Assembly: GCA_016710165.1 (NCBI GenBank)
Contig: JADJLJ010000001.1
Coordinates: 1,302,001 to 1,366,000 of the forward strand
Length of the DNA: 64,000 bases
Reading direction: 5' to 3'
From: Chitinophagaceae bacterium
GTDB lineage: Bacteria; Bacteroidota; Bacteroidia; Chitinophagales; Chitinophagaceae
The notes beneath the pieces were generated by a model that did not search any database, was not told where the DNA came from, and worked only from the letters and a program-made list of their open reading frames with translations. This document shows, piece after piece, positions 1 through 9,845 of this stretch. Each line of letters opens with the position of its first letter. Position 1 is the first letter of the stretch. Position numbers and translations under genes: made by a program.

Positions 1-191
1 CCCTCCCTGCCCCATTTCGTAAATAAGGCTTCGGGTAACAGCCCCCTGCCAGAACCATCAAACCGGGCATCGTACAAAAGCCGCTTATTGGTGATCGTCA
101 GCTTTCCTGTATACTTTCCTCCATTGGGGGGAATATATAATATGGCCCAGGTGTCAATTTTTATTTCACCGGGATGAAGTTCTATTTTCAT
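1..191 (-). CDS. PH/GRAM-like domain protein, N-terminal part (runs off the window)
   Basis: Reading leftwards from the ATG at 189-191 the frame stays open to the window edge, giving about 63 residues that begin MKIELHPGEIKIDTWA. The segment GKLTITNKRLLYDAR is typical of the first strands of GRAM/PH-like folds, which bind membranes or serve as adaptors. The gene is divergent from the sensor kinase at 397. The function is not identifiable from this fragment, and the family call rests on one short motif. Confidence 0.55.
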   Translation of the reverse strand, partial: MKIELHPGEIKIDTWAILYIPPNGGKYTGKLTITNKRLLYDARFDGSGRGLLPEALFTKWGRE

Positions 192-396
192 TTAATTTAA
201 TTTCTTTTCATTCTGGCAGTCCTCTATCTTACAGCCTGGAACTGATCTTCTTTAAAACTATTAAATGGGAAAGGCATCTGAAAGCATGGTTTCACCAACG
301 GCGGCATTGATTGTTTTTACGGTCTTCCTTTTTCTGAATTATAGATTTACTTTAGTGCCACCTAAGTTTAATACTTCTATACCGGAACTGATTTAT

Positions 397-3300
397 ATGC
401 AAAAGGCACTTCTCTCTTTATTGGCTGTTTTCTTCCTGCTCCCCGTAAGGGCTCAGTATGAAGAAAAAGACTTTATCCGGTATACGGTAAAGGAAGGTTT
501 AAGTGACAACTATATTACCTGCCTGCAACAGGATGACCGCGGATATATGTGGATCGGAACGGACATCGGCCTGAACCGTTTTGACGGACATACGTTCAAA
601 AGATTTTTCCAGGGAACCAGGACCTTGCCGCTGCTTTCGAGCACCATCGGAAAACTCAAATCAATGGGGCCCCGGCAAATGGGCATTGTAAGCCGGGGTG
701 GTTTCCAGCTGCTGAATACAAATGACCTGTCGGTTAAAAATTATACCATTCCCGATACAACTGCTTTTACGGTCTACAGGAATGCAGCATGGGATGCATT
801 GGAATTACCCGGCAAATCGTATGCAGTTACTACTGCTTCGGGATTTTATGTATTTGATGCTTCCGGTAAACTGAACTTCCGGCACGATGCGTATGTACTG
901 AAAGATATTGGCCAAAAAAGGATCCTTTACGGCCGCAACATGTTCCGGTTTAATGATAATGAATACCTGGCCTATATTGAAGAGAACGGCCTGGCTTATT
1001 ACGATGCTGAAAAAAAATTACTTCGTGAAATATCAAAAGATGAAAAAAAAATGGGCCCATTTTTTTCCCGTAACCCCGGATAAAGGTGCCGGCTTCATGA
1101 GCCGTTATCAATTTAATGAGAATGAGTTTATTTTTATTCATTACGCCGGGAATAGAATACTATATTATAACAAAGCCCTGGATAAAGTGTTTCCCAGCAC
1201 ACTGGGCCTTCCAAGAGTGGAGTTCAGCTGGGAAAGCAAGATCACCCCGCTGAACGACAGCAGTTTTTTGCTGAACGCCGGTTATTCCGGTTTTTACCTT
1301 TTCCACATCAACAGAACAAACGGGAAGATCACTGCGAACCCAAAAAAATTCCTGGATGGCCACAAGATCCAGTTTATGTACCTGGATAAGGACAAGCGGC
1401 TTTGGGTGGGTACATCAAAAGGTTTACTAAAGCAAAAACTGGCAACCCCTGTTTTACGTTCCTACTCATACCTGCCATCACCATCCGATTCACTTACCGG
1501 CGGACTGAGTTGTGCCTACCGGTACAAGGATAAACTGTACATCGGAAGGTTTTCACTTAATAAAGGATTGGTAATAGCTGATACCGCAACCAAAAAAACA
1601 ACCAGTCAAATTGAATTTTATGGAAAAAACACGCAATGGAATGAGATCCGTTCCATACAACTGTATCACCCGGACACGTTGTGGGTAGGCACCAATGCCG
1701 GATTACTGTGGTTCGACACAAAGACACATCACTATGGTAAAGTAGTGGATGAAAATAAGAATGTGCCGGACCTCTACGAATTGAACATCCTGGCCCCGGC
1801 CCGCAAAGACGGATATGCCTGGATGCTCAGTCACCTGGAGGCTGTGGTGGCCCGCTATCATATTGCTTCCCGGTCATTTACATTCTATACTTCAAAAACC
1901 AAACCCGCCCTACCCTTTGATAAAGTAAAAAGTATTGCTTACGATGCGTATGGCGATGTTTGGATCGGCGGACATTCGCTTACCCGCTGGAACACACAAA
2001 AGCAGTCATTCGACACACTCATCTCCGTATACAGCGGCCCGAATAAATTTGAAGACGACATCGTGGCACTGGTTGCGGATAACAGGGGCTCACTCTGGTT
2101 ACACAATGCGGCCAACGGGCTGCTTGAATACCGGATCAAAGAAAAAAACTTTGTGAACTATACAAGGAAAGATGGATTACCATCGGATGTGTTTTATGGC
2201 TTTAGCCCAGTAATAAATGACCGGCTCTGGATCGCAGGTCATGACCAGTTAACCGGGTTCAATACGCAGACAAAAAAAATGATCATATATGATTACCAGG
2301 ACGGGCTGCCCGATGATAAACCCAGTGGCCGCTACCTCTATTATGATCCCCCAGGCGGGTTGCTGTACCTTTTTAACCAGCATGTCCTTTCAACATTGTC
2401 GGTAAATGAATTTAAACAAACTGATTCCAGCAGTAACCTGATCATTGAGGAATTGTCGGTAAACAATACCCGGCATATTTTTTATCCAACGGATGGCCTG
2501 CGTTTAAAACCGGTTGAAAATAATCTTTCGCTGCATTTCAGCATCATTGATTTTGAATCGGGTAATAATTACCAGTTTGCTTATACATTAAACGAAACAG
2601 GGAACTGGACGGACCTGGGCGGGCAACGAACTATTAACTTAAGCGGATTATCTCCCGGCAACTATACGATCAGGCTGAAGGGTACCGGCAAGTCGGGCCA
2701 GCAGACAATTCAGCAATTTTCCTTTCTTATAACCCCGCCCTACTGGAAAAAGACCTGGTTCCTGTCTGGCCTCATTTTTTTGGTCGCCGCCTTCCTGTAT
2801 TATGTTTACCGGCGGAGGATAAAGCAGGTGAGGGAAAGAGCCAGCATTGATAAACAGCTTTCGCAGGCTGAGATGAAAGCCCTGCATGCACAGATGAACC
2901 CGCATTTTATTTTCAACAGCCTCAACAGTATCCGGGAGATGATCCTTACCAATGAAAACAAAGAAGCTTCGCATTTCCTGAGTAAGTTCGCTCACCTGAT
3001 ACGGATGACACTGGACCAGTCGGGACAATCCTTTATTTCGCTGCGTAATACCATGGAATACCTCACCCGTTACATCGAGATGGAACAGATCCGCAACAGT
3101 CATTTCACGTGCCGGATACTGGCTGATGACGAACTGGACCCGGATGAAACCGTTTTGCCTCCGATGCTGATACAGCCCTTTGTTGAAAATGCCATCTGGC
3201 ATGGAACTACCGGGAAACAAAAAAACATTAATATTAACATTGATTTTAAAAAAGAGGGTAACCAGCTGGTCTGTATCATTGAAGACAATGGCATTGGCAT

Positions 3301-3508
3301 CAGCCGGTCATTGGAAAATAAAAAGAACGGCACGGCCATACATCAGTCGGTCGGAATTGAAAATGTCAATAACCGTATCCGGTTGCTGAATGAAAAGTAT
3401 AATATTCAAAGCAGTGTGCGCATTGAGGATAAAAATGTTCTGCCGGGCCATACGGAAACAGGTACCGTGGTCACCTTACGGATGCCGCTTAATATAAAAG
3501 AAGAATGA
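397..3508 (+). CDS. Two-component sensor histidine kinase with periplasmic beta-propeller (frameshifted)
   Basis: Corrected protein of about 1036 residues. The start at 397 gives a clean signal peptide (MQKALLSLLAVFFLLPVRAQ), and the longer upstream frame is not needed. Propeller blades with WIGT/WVGT-type repeats are followed by a Y_Y_Y domain near residues 720-765, a membrane helix at about 787-804 (WFLSGLIFLVAAFLYYVY) and a LytS/YehU-type kinase core (QMNPHFIFNSLN, His about 836; N box near 930; DNGIGIS near 963). The frame changes by one extra base between 1043 and 1066, where an A9 run (1043-1051) and a T7 run lie; otherwise the gene would stop at 1083. It overlaps the regulator at 3505 by ATGA. 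It probably senses an extracytoplasmic signal and phosphorylates that regulator. The shift is probably a sequencing error; slippage on A9 is the alternative. Confidence 0.85.
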
Positions 3509-4272
3509 AACACATCAAAACCATATTGGTAGATGATGAGCCAAGGGGACTGGCCTCACTTCAAAAACTATTGCAGCTGAACTGTCCTGAAGTAGATGTG
3601 GTTGCCTGTTGCAACAATGCCGAGGAGTCTAAAGATGCGATAACCCGGTTGCATCCCCAGCTGGTCTTTCTTGATATTGCCATGCCGGGAAAAACCGGGT
3701 TTGACCTGTTAAGAGACCTGGAAGAAATAGATTTTGAGATCATCTTTGTGACTGCCCATAATAATTACATGATACAGGCCTTTCATTTCAGCGCCGTGGA
3801 TTATTTACTGAAACCTGTTGAAGATGACCTGTTGATGGAAGCTGTGAAAAGGGCCTGGGTAAGAATAAACAACAAAACAGGTGACGGGCACATTGAAACA
3901 CTGCTGTATAACCTGATGCAAAGGAACGGTACCCAGAAAATGAAATTATGCATCCCTTCCCTCAAAGGTTTCCAGGTGGTGGAAATACAGGATATTATTT
4001 ATTGTGAAGCCAGCAGCAATTACACCAATTTCCATTTTTCCAACCGGCCCGTCCTTTGCGCTTCTAAACCAATTCATGAATATGAAGAACTGCTGGGAGA
4101 CTGCAATTTTATCCGCATACACAAATCGTTTATGGTAAACCTGGAACATGTTAAAGAATACATCCGGGGAGAGGGTGGTTCGGTCGTCCTTTCCAATAAT
4201 CACGAAGTGGAAGTATCCAGGAGAAAAAAGGATATGCTGATGACCCGGATGAAAGATTATTATAAGTTCTGA
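3505..4272 (+). CDS. LytTR-family response regulator
   Basis: 255 residues. An N-terminal receiver domain has the acidic pair DD at 10-11, the phospho-acceptor Asp57 in LVFLDIAMPGKTG and the conserved Lys in YLLKPVE. A C-terminal LytTR DNA-binding domain (about residues 145-250) contains IIYCEASSNYTNFHF and FIRIHKSFMVNLEHV. Its start overlaps the stop of the kinase gene (ATGA), which indicates translational coupling and a cognate pair. The target genes cannot be read from the sequence. Confidence 0.93.
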   Translation: MKHIKTILVDDEPRGLASLQKLLQLNCPEVDVVACCNNAEESKDAITRLHPQLVFLDIAMPGKTGFDLLRDLEEIDFEIIFVTAHNNYMIQAFHFSAVDYLLKPVEDDLLMEAVKRAWVRINNKTGDGHIETLLYNLMQRNGTQKMKLCIPSLKGFQVVEIQDIIYCEASSNYTNFHFSNRPVLCASKPIHEYEELLGDCNFIRIHKSFMVNLEHVKEYIRGEGGSVVLSNNHEVEVSRRKKDMLMTRMKDYYKF

Positions 4273-4487
4273 TAAACCAATGCTTTCCCCGCATTCATGA
4301 ACCCGGCAGAATACAGGCCGGCACCCCTGGGTTTTAACGTTAAATTGAATATGCCCTGGTATAACCATACTCTCCTTCTATTTATGTAAATTGCATTCCC
4401 TTTATCATTGAGATGTTCAATTATCATCGGAAGGGCAATTCTTAAATTAAAACCCATTCCCTGGTTCCCGGCAGGGACAAACAGATT

Positions 4488-6836
4488 ATGTTAAAAGACT
4501 CACGCAAACAACAGGCCCTCGAATATCACTCAAAAGGAAGGCCTGGAAAGATAGAAGTAATACCCACCAAGGAAGCCAAAACACAAAGAGACCTTTCCCT
4601 TGCCTATTCGCCCGGTGTGGCAGAACCCTGCCTGGAGATCGCTGCAAACCCCGAAGACGTTTATAAATACACGGCCAAAGGAAACCTGGTGGGTGTGATC
4701 AGCAATGGTACCGCCGTACTTGGCCTGGGTAACATCGGCCCCGAAGCCGGTAAACCGGTGATGGAAGGGAAAGGGGTATTGTTCAAGATCTTTGCCGACA
4801 TCGATGTGTTCGACATTGAGATCAATGAAACAGACCCGGAAAAATTTGTTCAGATCGTGCAGGCCCTGGAGCCAACTTTCGGCGGCATCAACCTGGAAGA
4901 CATCAAGTCGCCGGAATGTTTTTACATAGAACAGGAACTGAAGAAGCGCTGCAAGATACCCATCATGCACGACGACCAGCATGGCACAGCCATCATCAGC
5001 GCTGCCGGCTTGCTGAATGCACTGGAAATACAGAAAAAGAAGATCGAAAAAGTGCGGTTCGTGGTGAGTGGCGCAGGCGCTGCCGCCATGGCATGCATAC
5101 AGCTATACGAATCACTGGGCGCCAAACACAGCAACTTCATGGTATTTGACCGTAAAGGTATCCTGTATAAAGGCCGGCCCGATGTGGAAGAACTGAAAGT
5201 GAAATTCTGTGTGGATGAAAGATACAAGGACTATGATCTAACCCGGGCCATGAAAGATGCGGATGTTTTTATTGGTTTAAGTACCGGGGATGTGGTAACA
5301 CCTGAGATGGTAAAAGGCATGGCAAAGAACCCCATCGTTTTTGCCATGGCCAATCCCACGCCCGAGATCAGTTATGAACTGGCTGTGGAAACCCGTAAAG
5401 ACATCATCATGGCCACCGGCCGCAGTGATTATCCCAACCAGGTGAATAATGTACTGGGGTTCCCCTATATCTTCCGGGGTGCCCTGGATGTAAGGGCCAC
5501 CCAGATCAATGAAGAAATGAAACTGGCTGCAGTAAAAGCGCTGGCAGAACTTACCAAAGCGCCTGTACCGGATATTGTGAATCTTGCCTATAATGAAAAA
5601 ACGATCAGCTTCGGTCCCAATTATATCATTCCAAAACCATTAGACCCCCGCCTGTTATCCACCGTAGCGCCGGCCGTTGCAAAAGCTGCCATGGAAAGCG
5701 GTGTGGCCAAATACCCGATCACCGATTGGGAGAAATATGAACAGGAACTGAATAGCCGCCTGGGACTGGATAACCAGCTAAGCCGTGTCATTGGCACCAA
5801 GGCAAGAAAGGACCCGAAACGGGTGGTGTTTGCCGATGCAGAGAATGTAAAGATCCTTAAAGTGGCACAGTTGGTCATGGAAGAGGGAGTTGCGTATCCC
5901 ATCCTGCTTGGTAAGGAAGAAAAGATAAGGAAGATGGCAGAAGACAACGGCATCGACCTGGAAGGGATGCCCATCATCAACCCGAAAGATGACAGGAATG
6001 AAGAACAACGGAAAAAATTCGGCGACATCTTCTTTGATAAAAGGCATCGCAAAGGCGTGAACCGCTATGAGGCTTCCAAGGCGATGAAGGACCGTAATCA
6101 TTTTGGCTGCATGTTACTCGAACACGGCGAAGCCGATTGCATGATCAGCGGGCTGAGCAGGAATTATCCCGATACCATCCGCCCCGCATTGCAGATCATC
6201 GGCACCGAACCGGGTGTTAAGAAAATTGCCGGCATGTACATCATGTTCACCAAGCGCGGGCCTTTGTTCCTGGCCGATACCACCGTGAACTTCAACCCTA
6301 CTGCCGAAGAACTGGCGGAGATAACCTTGCTGGTTGCCAAAGAGGTGAAGATGTTCAACATCAAACCACGTATTGCCATGCTTTCCTATTCCAACTTCGG
6401 CAGCAGCAATTCACCGGAAGCAAATCTTGTGCGGCATGCCCGGGAACTGGTAAAGGCCAAAGACCCTTCGCTGATCTGCGACGGCGAGGTACAGGGCATA
6501 CTGGCCTTCAATAAAGAAATACTGAAAGAGAATTATCCTTTCACCGAATTGCTGAATGGCGAAGTGAACACCCTCATCTTCCCCAACCTGGCGGCAGGAA
6601 ATATTGCCTACAATCTTTTGCAGGAAGTGGGCGGAACCGATTCCATCGGCCCCGTACTGCTTGGATTGAACAAACCGGTGCATGTGCTTCAGCTGGGCAG
6701 TTCCATCCGTTCCATTTTCAACATGGTCCTGATCGCCGTGGTGGATGCACAATCCAAATCCAGGACAGATACACAGGAAGAAGTGAAGAAAAGCAAATGG
6801 TGGAAGCGCCGTAAGTCGGAAACACACGATACCTGA
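4488..6836 (+). CDS. maeB: NADP-dependent malic enzyme with phosphotransacetylase-like C-terminal domain
   Basis: 782 residues, close to the 750-780 usual for MaeB. It catalyses oxidative decarboxylation of malate to pyruvate with production of NADPH in the cytosol. The N-terminal malic domain carries SLAYSPGVAEPC, the metal/substrate region NIGPEAGKPVMEGKG and DDQHGTAI. A Rossmann nucleotide site (VVSGAGAAAMACIQLY) follows. From about residue 440 to 770 there is a phosphate acetyl/butyryltransferase-like domain, regulatory in characterised homologues. It is monocistronic, with an AT-rich inverted repeat just after the stop. Confidence 0.95.
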   Translation: MLKDSRKQQALEYHSKGRPGKIEVIPTKEAKTQRDLSLAYSPGVAEPCLEIAANPEDVYKYTAKGNLVGVISNGTAVLGLGNIGPEAGKPVMEGKGVLFKIFADIDVFDIEINETDPEKFVQIVQALEPTFGGINLEDIKSPECFYIEQELKKRCKIPIMHDDQHGTAIISAAGLLNALEIQKKKIEKVRFVVSGAGAAAMACIQLYESLGAKHSNFMVFDRKGILYKGRPDVEELKVKFCVDERYKDYDLTRAMKDADVFIGLSTGDVVTPEMVKGMAKNPIVFAMANPTPEISYELAVETRKDIIMATGRSDYPNQVNNVLGFPYIFRGALDVRATQINEEMKLAAVKALAELTKAPVPDIVNLAYNEKTISFGPNYIIPKPLDPRLLSTVAPAVAKAAMESGVAKYPITDWEKYEQELNSRLGLDNQLSRVIGTKARKDPKRVVFADAENVKILKVAQLVMEEGVAYPILLGKEEKIRKMAEDNGIDLEGMPIINPKDDRNEEQRKKFGDIFFDKRHRKGVNRYEASKAMKDRNHFGCMLLEHGEADCMISGLSRNYPDTIRPALQIIGTEPGVKKIAGMYIMFTKRGPLFLADTTVNFNPTAEELAEITLLVAKEVKMFNIKPRIAMLSYSNFGSSNSPEANLVRHARELVKAKDPSLICDGEVQGILAFNKEILKENYPFTELLNGEVNTLIFPNLAAGNIAYNLLQEVGGTDSIGPVLLGLNKPVHVLQLGSSIRSIFNMVLIAVVDAQSKSRTDTQEEVKKSKWWKRRKSETHDT

Positions 6837-6847
6837 CCGGATTGCCA

Positions 6848-6918
6848 TTTACTATTTACCATTTTTGACAGGCTTTAACCAGCAGCGTTTTACATAATAG
6901 TAAATGGTAAATAATAAA
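6848..6918. repeat. AT-rich inverted repeat after maeB
   Basis: The left arm at 6848-6864 (TTTACTATTTACCATTT) is complementary to the right arm at 6902-6918 with one mismatch, around a 37-base loop. There is no U tract, so this is not a standard terminator. It belongs to the class of word-repeat hairpins also seen at 16412-16504 and in the pyrimidine operon. Confidence 0.7.
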
Positions 6919-6959
6919 CAGTTTATATAGTAACTTGTACCCGTAAACCGAATCAACAG

Positions 6960-7703
6960 ATGCTTTTCTTCAATCATTTTGGCCGTTACCTGCTGATGCT
7001 GAGAGGCATGCTCACCAGGCCGGAGAACTGGCGCATGTACTGGAAAGAACTCATGCACCAGTGTGTGGAGATCGGGATCGGTTCATTGGGCATTGTTGTC
7101 ATCATCTCTGTTTTTATGGGTGCGGTGAGTGCCGTGCAAACTTCTTACCAGCTGGTAAGCCCGCTCATACCGGCTTCCACCATTGCACAGATCGTACGGG
7201 ATACCGTGATCCTTGAATTTGCACCCACCGTGGTATGCATCGTACTGGCCGGTGTGGTAGGCAGCAAGATCGCCAGCGAACTGGGTAACATGCGGGTTAG
7301 TGAACAGATAGATGCACTGGAGATCATGGGCATCAACACAAAATCCTATCTCATCATGCCCAAAATACTGGCCAGCCTCATCACCATTCCGTTGCTGGTC
7401 ATCCTTTCTATGGGACTTGGGATCATGGGTGGGCGGTTAGCCGGAACTGCAACAGGTATCCTTTCAACAGATACCTATGATGCAGGGCTGCTGCTGAACT
7501 TTGTACCATACAATGTTTTCTTTGCCCTGGTAAAAGCATATACATTCTCGTTCATCATCAGCACCATCCCTTCTTACTATGGCTATTTTGTAAAAGGCGG
7601 TGCACTGGAGATCGGAAGGAGCAGTACGAAAAGCGTGGTGGTGAGTTGTGTGATGATATTGTTTGCAGATTATGTGCTGGCAGCGCTGCTGCTGAACGAA
7701 TAA
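6960..7703 (+). CDS. MlaE-type ABC transporter permease (lipid trafficking)
   Basis: 247 residues, the usual size for MlaE/YrbE permeases. It shows the family features: a long first helix region (GIGSLGIVVIISVFMGAV), the VRDTVILEFAPTVVCIVLAG segment, GSKIASELGNMRVSEQIDALEIMGI, and C-terminal membrane segments. In characterised systems the protein forms the inner-membrane core that, with an MlaF ATPase, moves phospholipids between outer and inner membranes. The ATPase gene follows at 7886, but no MCE-domain (MlaD) gene is in the window. Confidence 0.92.
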   Translation: MLFFNHFGRYLLMLRGMLTRPENWRMYWKELMHQCVEIGIGSLGIVVIISVFMGAVSAVQTSYQLVSPLIPASTIAQIVRDTVILEFAPTVVCIVLAGVVGSKIASELGNMRVSEQIDALEIMGINTKSYLIMPKILASLITIPLLVILSMGLGIMGGRLAGTATGILSTDTYDAGLLLNFVPYNVFFALVKAYTFSFIISTIPSYYGYFVKGGALEIGRSSTKSVVVSCVMILFADYVLAALLLNE

Positions 7704-7799
7704 GCTGCCCCTATCCCCTAAAGGGGGAAATGGAGAAGATTGAATTTTATTTTTATAACATTCTGGAGAACTTCATTATTCATTGCAGCACTAAAAACT

Positions 7800-7935
7800 C
7801 CGCCAAGAAAGACGGATTTAGGCGGGGGGACAAAAAAGGAGGGGGGAGGGGGGGGAGAAAAAAGCAATGAAGTATTTTTAAAAAGTTGAAAAAAAAAAAA
7901 CAGAGGACAAAGGGCCCCGGCCCCCCCCCCCTCGA
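7800..7935. other. Low-complexity poly-G/poly-A/poly-C stretch before and into mlaF
   Basis: Between 7825 and 7930 the sequence is dominated by G6-G8 runs, A6-A14 runs and a C-run around 7919-7931, unlike anything else in the window. It covers the intergenic gap and the first 15 codons of the ATPase. A short palindrome of the CCCCTAAAGGGG type lies just upstream (about 7715-7727). Poor consensus quality is the simplest explanation. Confidence 0.7.
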
Positions 7936-8737
7936 ATTCAAAAAAATACAGAAAAGTTTCGATGGTAAAGTAGTGCTGGATAATATCAGTCATGTGATGG
8001 AAACGGGCAAGGCCAATCTCATCATCGGGCAAAGCGGCAGCGGCAAGACCGTTTTGCAGAAATGCCTGGTGGGTTTATTTGAACCCGATGAAGGAGAGAT
8101 CATTTACGACGGCGCAAGTTTCAGTGCCATGAATGTGGATGAGCGGAAATTGTTACGCCAGCAGATCGGCATGCTCTTCCAGGGTTCGGCCCTTTTCGAC
8201 AGCATGACCGTGGAGCAGAATATCATGTTCCCGCTGGACATGTTCACTTCAAAAAGTTTTTCGGACAAACTTAAGCGGGTGAATGAAGTGCTGGCCAGGG
8301 TTAACCTCGAAGGCGTGAATAAAAAATACCCGGCCGAACTCAGCGGTGGCATGAAAAAAAGGGTGGGCATTGCCCGTGCCATCGTACTCAACCCGAAGTA
8401 CCTGTTTTGCGATGAGCCCAACTCGGGCCTCGATCCCCAGACCTCGATGGTGATCGACCGGCTTGTGCTAGACATCACCCGGGAGTTTAACATGACCACG
8501 GTGATCAATACCCACGACATGAACAGCGTAATGGAAATGGGTGAGAACATCATCTACCTCTACGACGGAAAAAAAGAATGGAGCGGCAATAAAAAAGACA
8601 TCATCTTTTCCAAGAACGAACGCCTGAATAACTTCATTTTTGCCAGCGAATTCTTACAGGATGCCAAAGACATGCGCATGCTGGAAGCCAAGGGAAAGAT
8701 CGCGGATAACAGGGATATGGATGAGATGCTGAAGTGA
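7886..8737 (+). CDS. MlaF-type ABC transporter ATP-binding protein
   Basis: 283 residues from a TTG start. The ABC domain begins at LEFKKIQKSFDGK, with Walker A GQSGSGKT, signature LSGGMKKRVGIARA, Walker B YLFCDEPNSGLDP and the H-loop VINTHD. LSGGMKKR is characteristic of the Mla branch. It pairs with the permease at 6960. The first 15 residues (MKKKKQRTKGPGPPP) are encoded by homopolymer tracts, so the true N-terminus and start codon are uncertain. Confidence 0.9.
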   Translation: MKKKKQRTKGPGPPPLEFKKIQKSFDGKVVLDNISHVMETGKANLIIGQSGSGKTVLQKCLVGLFEPDEGEIIYDGASFSAMNVDERKLLRQQIGMLFQGSALFDSMTVEQNIMFPLDMFTSKSFSDKLKRVNEVLARVNLEGVNKKYPAELSGGMKKRVGIARAIVLNPKYLFCDEPNSGLDPQTSMVIDRLVLDITREFNMTTVINTHDMNSVMEMGENIIYLYDGKKEWSGNKKDIIFSKNERLNNFIFASEFLQDAKDMRMLEAKGKIADNRDMDEMLK

Positions 8738-8783
8738 TACCCGGATATCCAAAATATCCTTTTCTACAATACCCCTTCTGCCC

Positions 8784-8791
8784 TATCTTTG
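8784..8791 (+). promoter_or_regulatory. Candidate -7 element upstream of sucD
   Basis: TATCTTTG matches the Bacteroidota -7 consensus TAnnTTTG exactly. No clear TTTG -33 box is seen; CTTTT lies at a suitable distance. A perfect GC palindrome begins nine bases downstream, so the mRNA leader would open with a hairpin. Confidence 0.5.
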
Positions 8792-8798
8792 CGCCAAT

Positions 8799-8855
8799 CC
8801 TGCCTGCCGGCAGGCAGGTCTTAATTTTTCATTCTTAATTTTTAATTCTTAATTG
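8799..8855. repeat. Composite repeat: GC palindrome plus AT-rich word block
   Basis: TGCCTGCCGGCAGGCA (8801-8816) is a perfect palindrome, followed by alternating CTTAATTTTT/CATTCTTAATT words up to the sucD start. The same composite, in reverse orientation, lies in frame inside the flavoprotein gene at 57238-57281. A related copy follows the promoter at 33624. Confidence 0.75.
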
Positions 8856-8859
8856 ATCC

Positions 8860-9735
8860 ATGTCAGTTCTCGTTAACAAAGATTCCAGGATACTCGTACA
8901 GGGCTTTACCGGTACCGAGGGCACGTTTCATGCCACACAGATGATCGAATACGGTACCAAAGTAGTGGGCGGCGTTACACCCGGCAAGGGTGGCAGCACC
9001 CACCTGGATAAACCCGTTTTTAATACGGTGGCCGATGCAGTTAAAGCAACCGGGGCGGATGTGAGCATCATCTTTGTACCTCCGGCTTTTGCAGCAGACG
9101 CCATCATGGAAGCAACCGATGCCGGTATCGCACTGGTGGTTTGCATCACCGAAGGCATCCCCGTGCAGGACATGGTGAAAGTGAAGAATTACCTGAAAAG
9201 TAAAAAGACCAGGCTGGTGGGGCCCAACTGCCCCGGCGTTATAACTGCCGAAGAATGTAAAGTGGGCATCATGCCCGGGTTTATTTTCAAAAAAGGAAGG
9301 GTGGGTATTGTTTCCAAATCAGGAACCCTGACCTACGAGGCGGCCGACCAGGTGGCCAAAGCAGGGCTGGGCATTTCAACGGCGATCGGTATCGGCGGCG
9401 ATCCCATCATTGGCACAACCACCAAGGAAGCGGTGGAACTTTTTATGAACGATACAGAGACTGATGCTATCGTAATGATCGGTGAGATCGGCGGTGGCAT
9501 GGAAGCCGAAGCTGCACACTATATTAAAGCAACCGGGAACAAAAAGCCGGTGGTTGGTTTCATTGCCGGACAAACAGCGCCCCCCGGCCGCCGTATGGGC
9601 CATGCAGGAGCCATCGTTGGTGGGGCAGACGATACCGCCGCTGCCAAAATGAAGATCATGGCCGAGTGCGGCATTCATGTGGTGGCCAGCCCGGCCGATA
9701 TTGGTAAGACAATGGCAGAAGTGATGAAGAAATAA
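8860..9735 (+). CDS. sucD: Succinate-CoA ligase subunit alpha
   Basis: 291 residues, full length for the alpha subunit. It catalyses the TCA-cycle step succinyl-CoA to succinate with nucleotide triphosphate formation, as a complex with SucC. The CoA-binding Rossmann domain starts at SRILVQGFTGTEGTFH; GPNCPGVITAEECKVGIMPG and SKSGTLTYEA are conserved. The phosphohistidine loop is GRRMGHAGAIV. The sucC gene is not adjacent. It has its own candidate promoter (8784) and terminator (9759). Confidence 0.96.
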   Translation: MSVLVNKDSRILVQGFTGTEGTFHATQMIEYGTKVVGGVTPGKGGSTHLDKPVFNTVADAVKATGADVSIIFVPPAFAADAIMEATDAGIALVVCITEGIPVQDMVKVKNYLKSKKTRLVGPNCPGVITAEECKVGIMPGFIFKKGRVGIVSKSGTLTYEAADQVAKAGLGISTAIGIGGDPIIGTTTKEAVELFMNDTETDAIVMIGEIGGGMEAEAAHYIKATGNKKPVVGFIAGQTAPPGRRMGHAGAIVGGADDTAAAKMKIMAECGIHVVASPADIGKTMAEVMKK

Positions 9736-9758
9736 AAACGTAAAATTTCTTTTGCATA

Positions 9759-9783
9759 AGCCCGGACATGTTCCGGGTTTTTA
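9759..9783 (+). terminator. Rho-independent terminator of sucD
   Basis: Hairpin CCCGGA/TCCGGG (9761-9777) with a five-base loop, followed by a run of T residues from 9778. Confidence 0.8.
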
Positions 9784-9807
9784 AATTTATGTACGCCCCA
9801 TTCTCGA

Positions 9808-9845
9808 TCCCCCTCTCCCTTGGAGAGGGGGATAAGGGGTGAGGT
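9808..9845. repeat. CCCTCTCC...GGAGAGGG palindromic repeat
   Basis: CCCCTCTCCCTTGGAGAGGG followed by a GGGGTGAGGT tail. The same pattern occurs in frame inside the macroglobulin gene at 15761-15793, and shorter relatives lie in preT, the NCS1 permease and the aminotransferase gene. Confidence 0.75.

Noticed and set aside
265..396. Upstream extension of the sensor kinase from position 265
   Set aside because: The frame is open, but the signal peptide begins at 397 and an N-terminal extension before it would be atypical.
2648..3220. Long minus-strand frame opposite the sensor kinase
   Set aside because: It is the shadow of a strongly coding plus-strand region and has no domain signature.
4260..4457. 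65-residue minus-strand frame overlapping the end of the LytTR gene
   Set aside because: No recognisable motif, overlaps a certain gene, and the codon pattern does not support it. The 4273-4487 gap otherwise shows nothing I can name.
7646..7870. Plus-strand frame across the mlaE-mlaF gap
   Set aside because: It is composed of the end of the permease gene in another frame plus homopolymer tracts.
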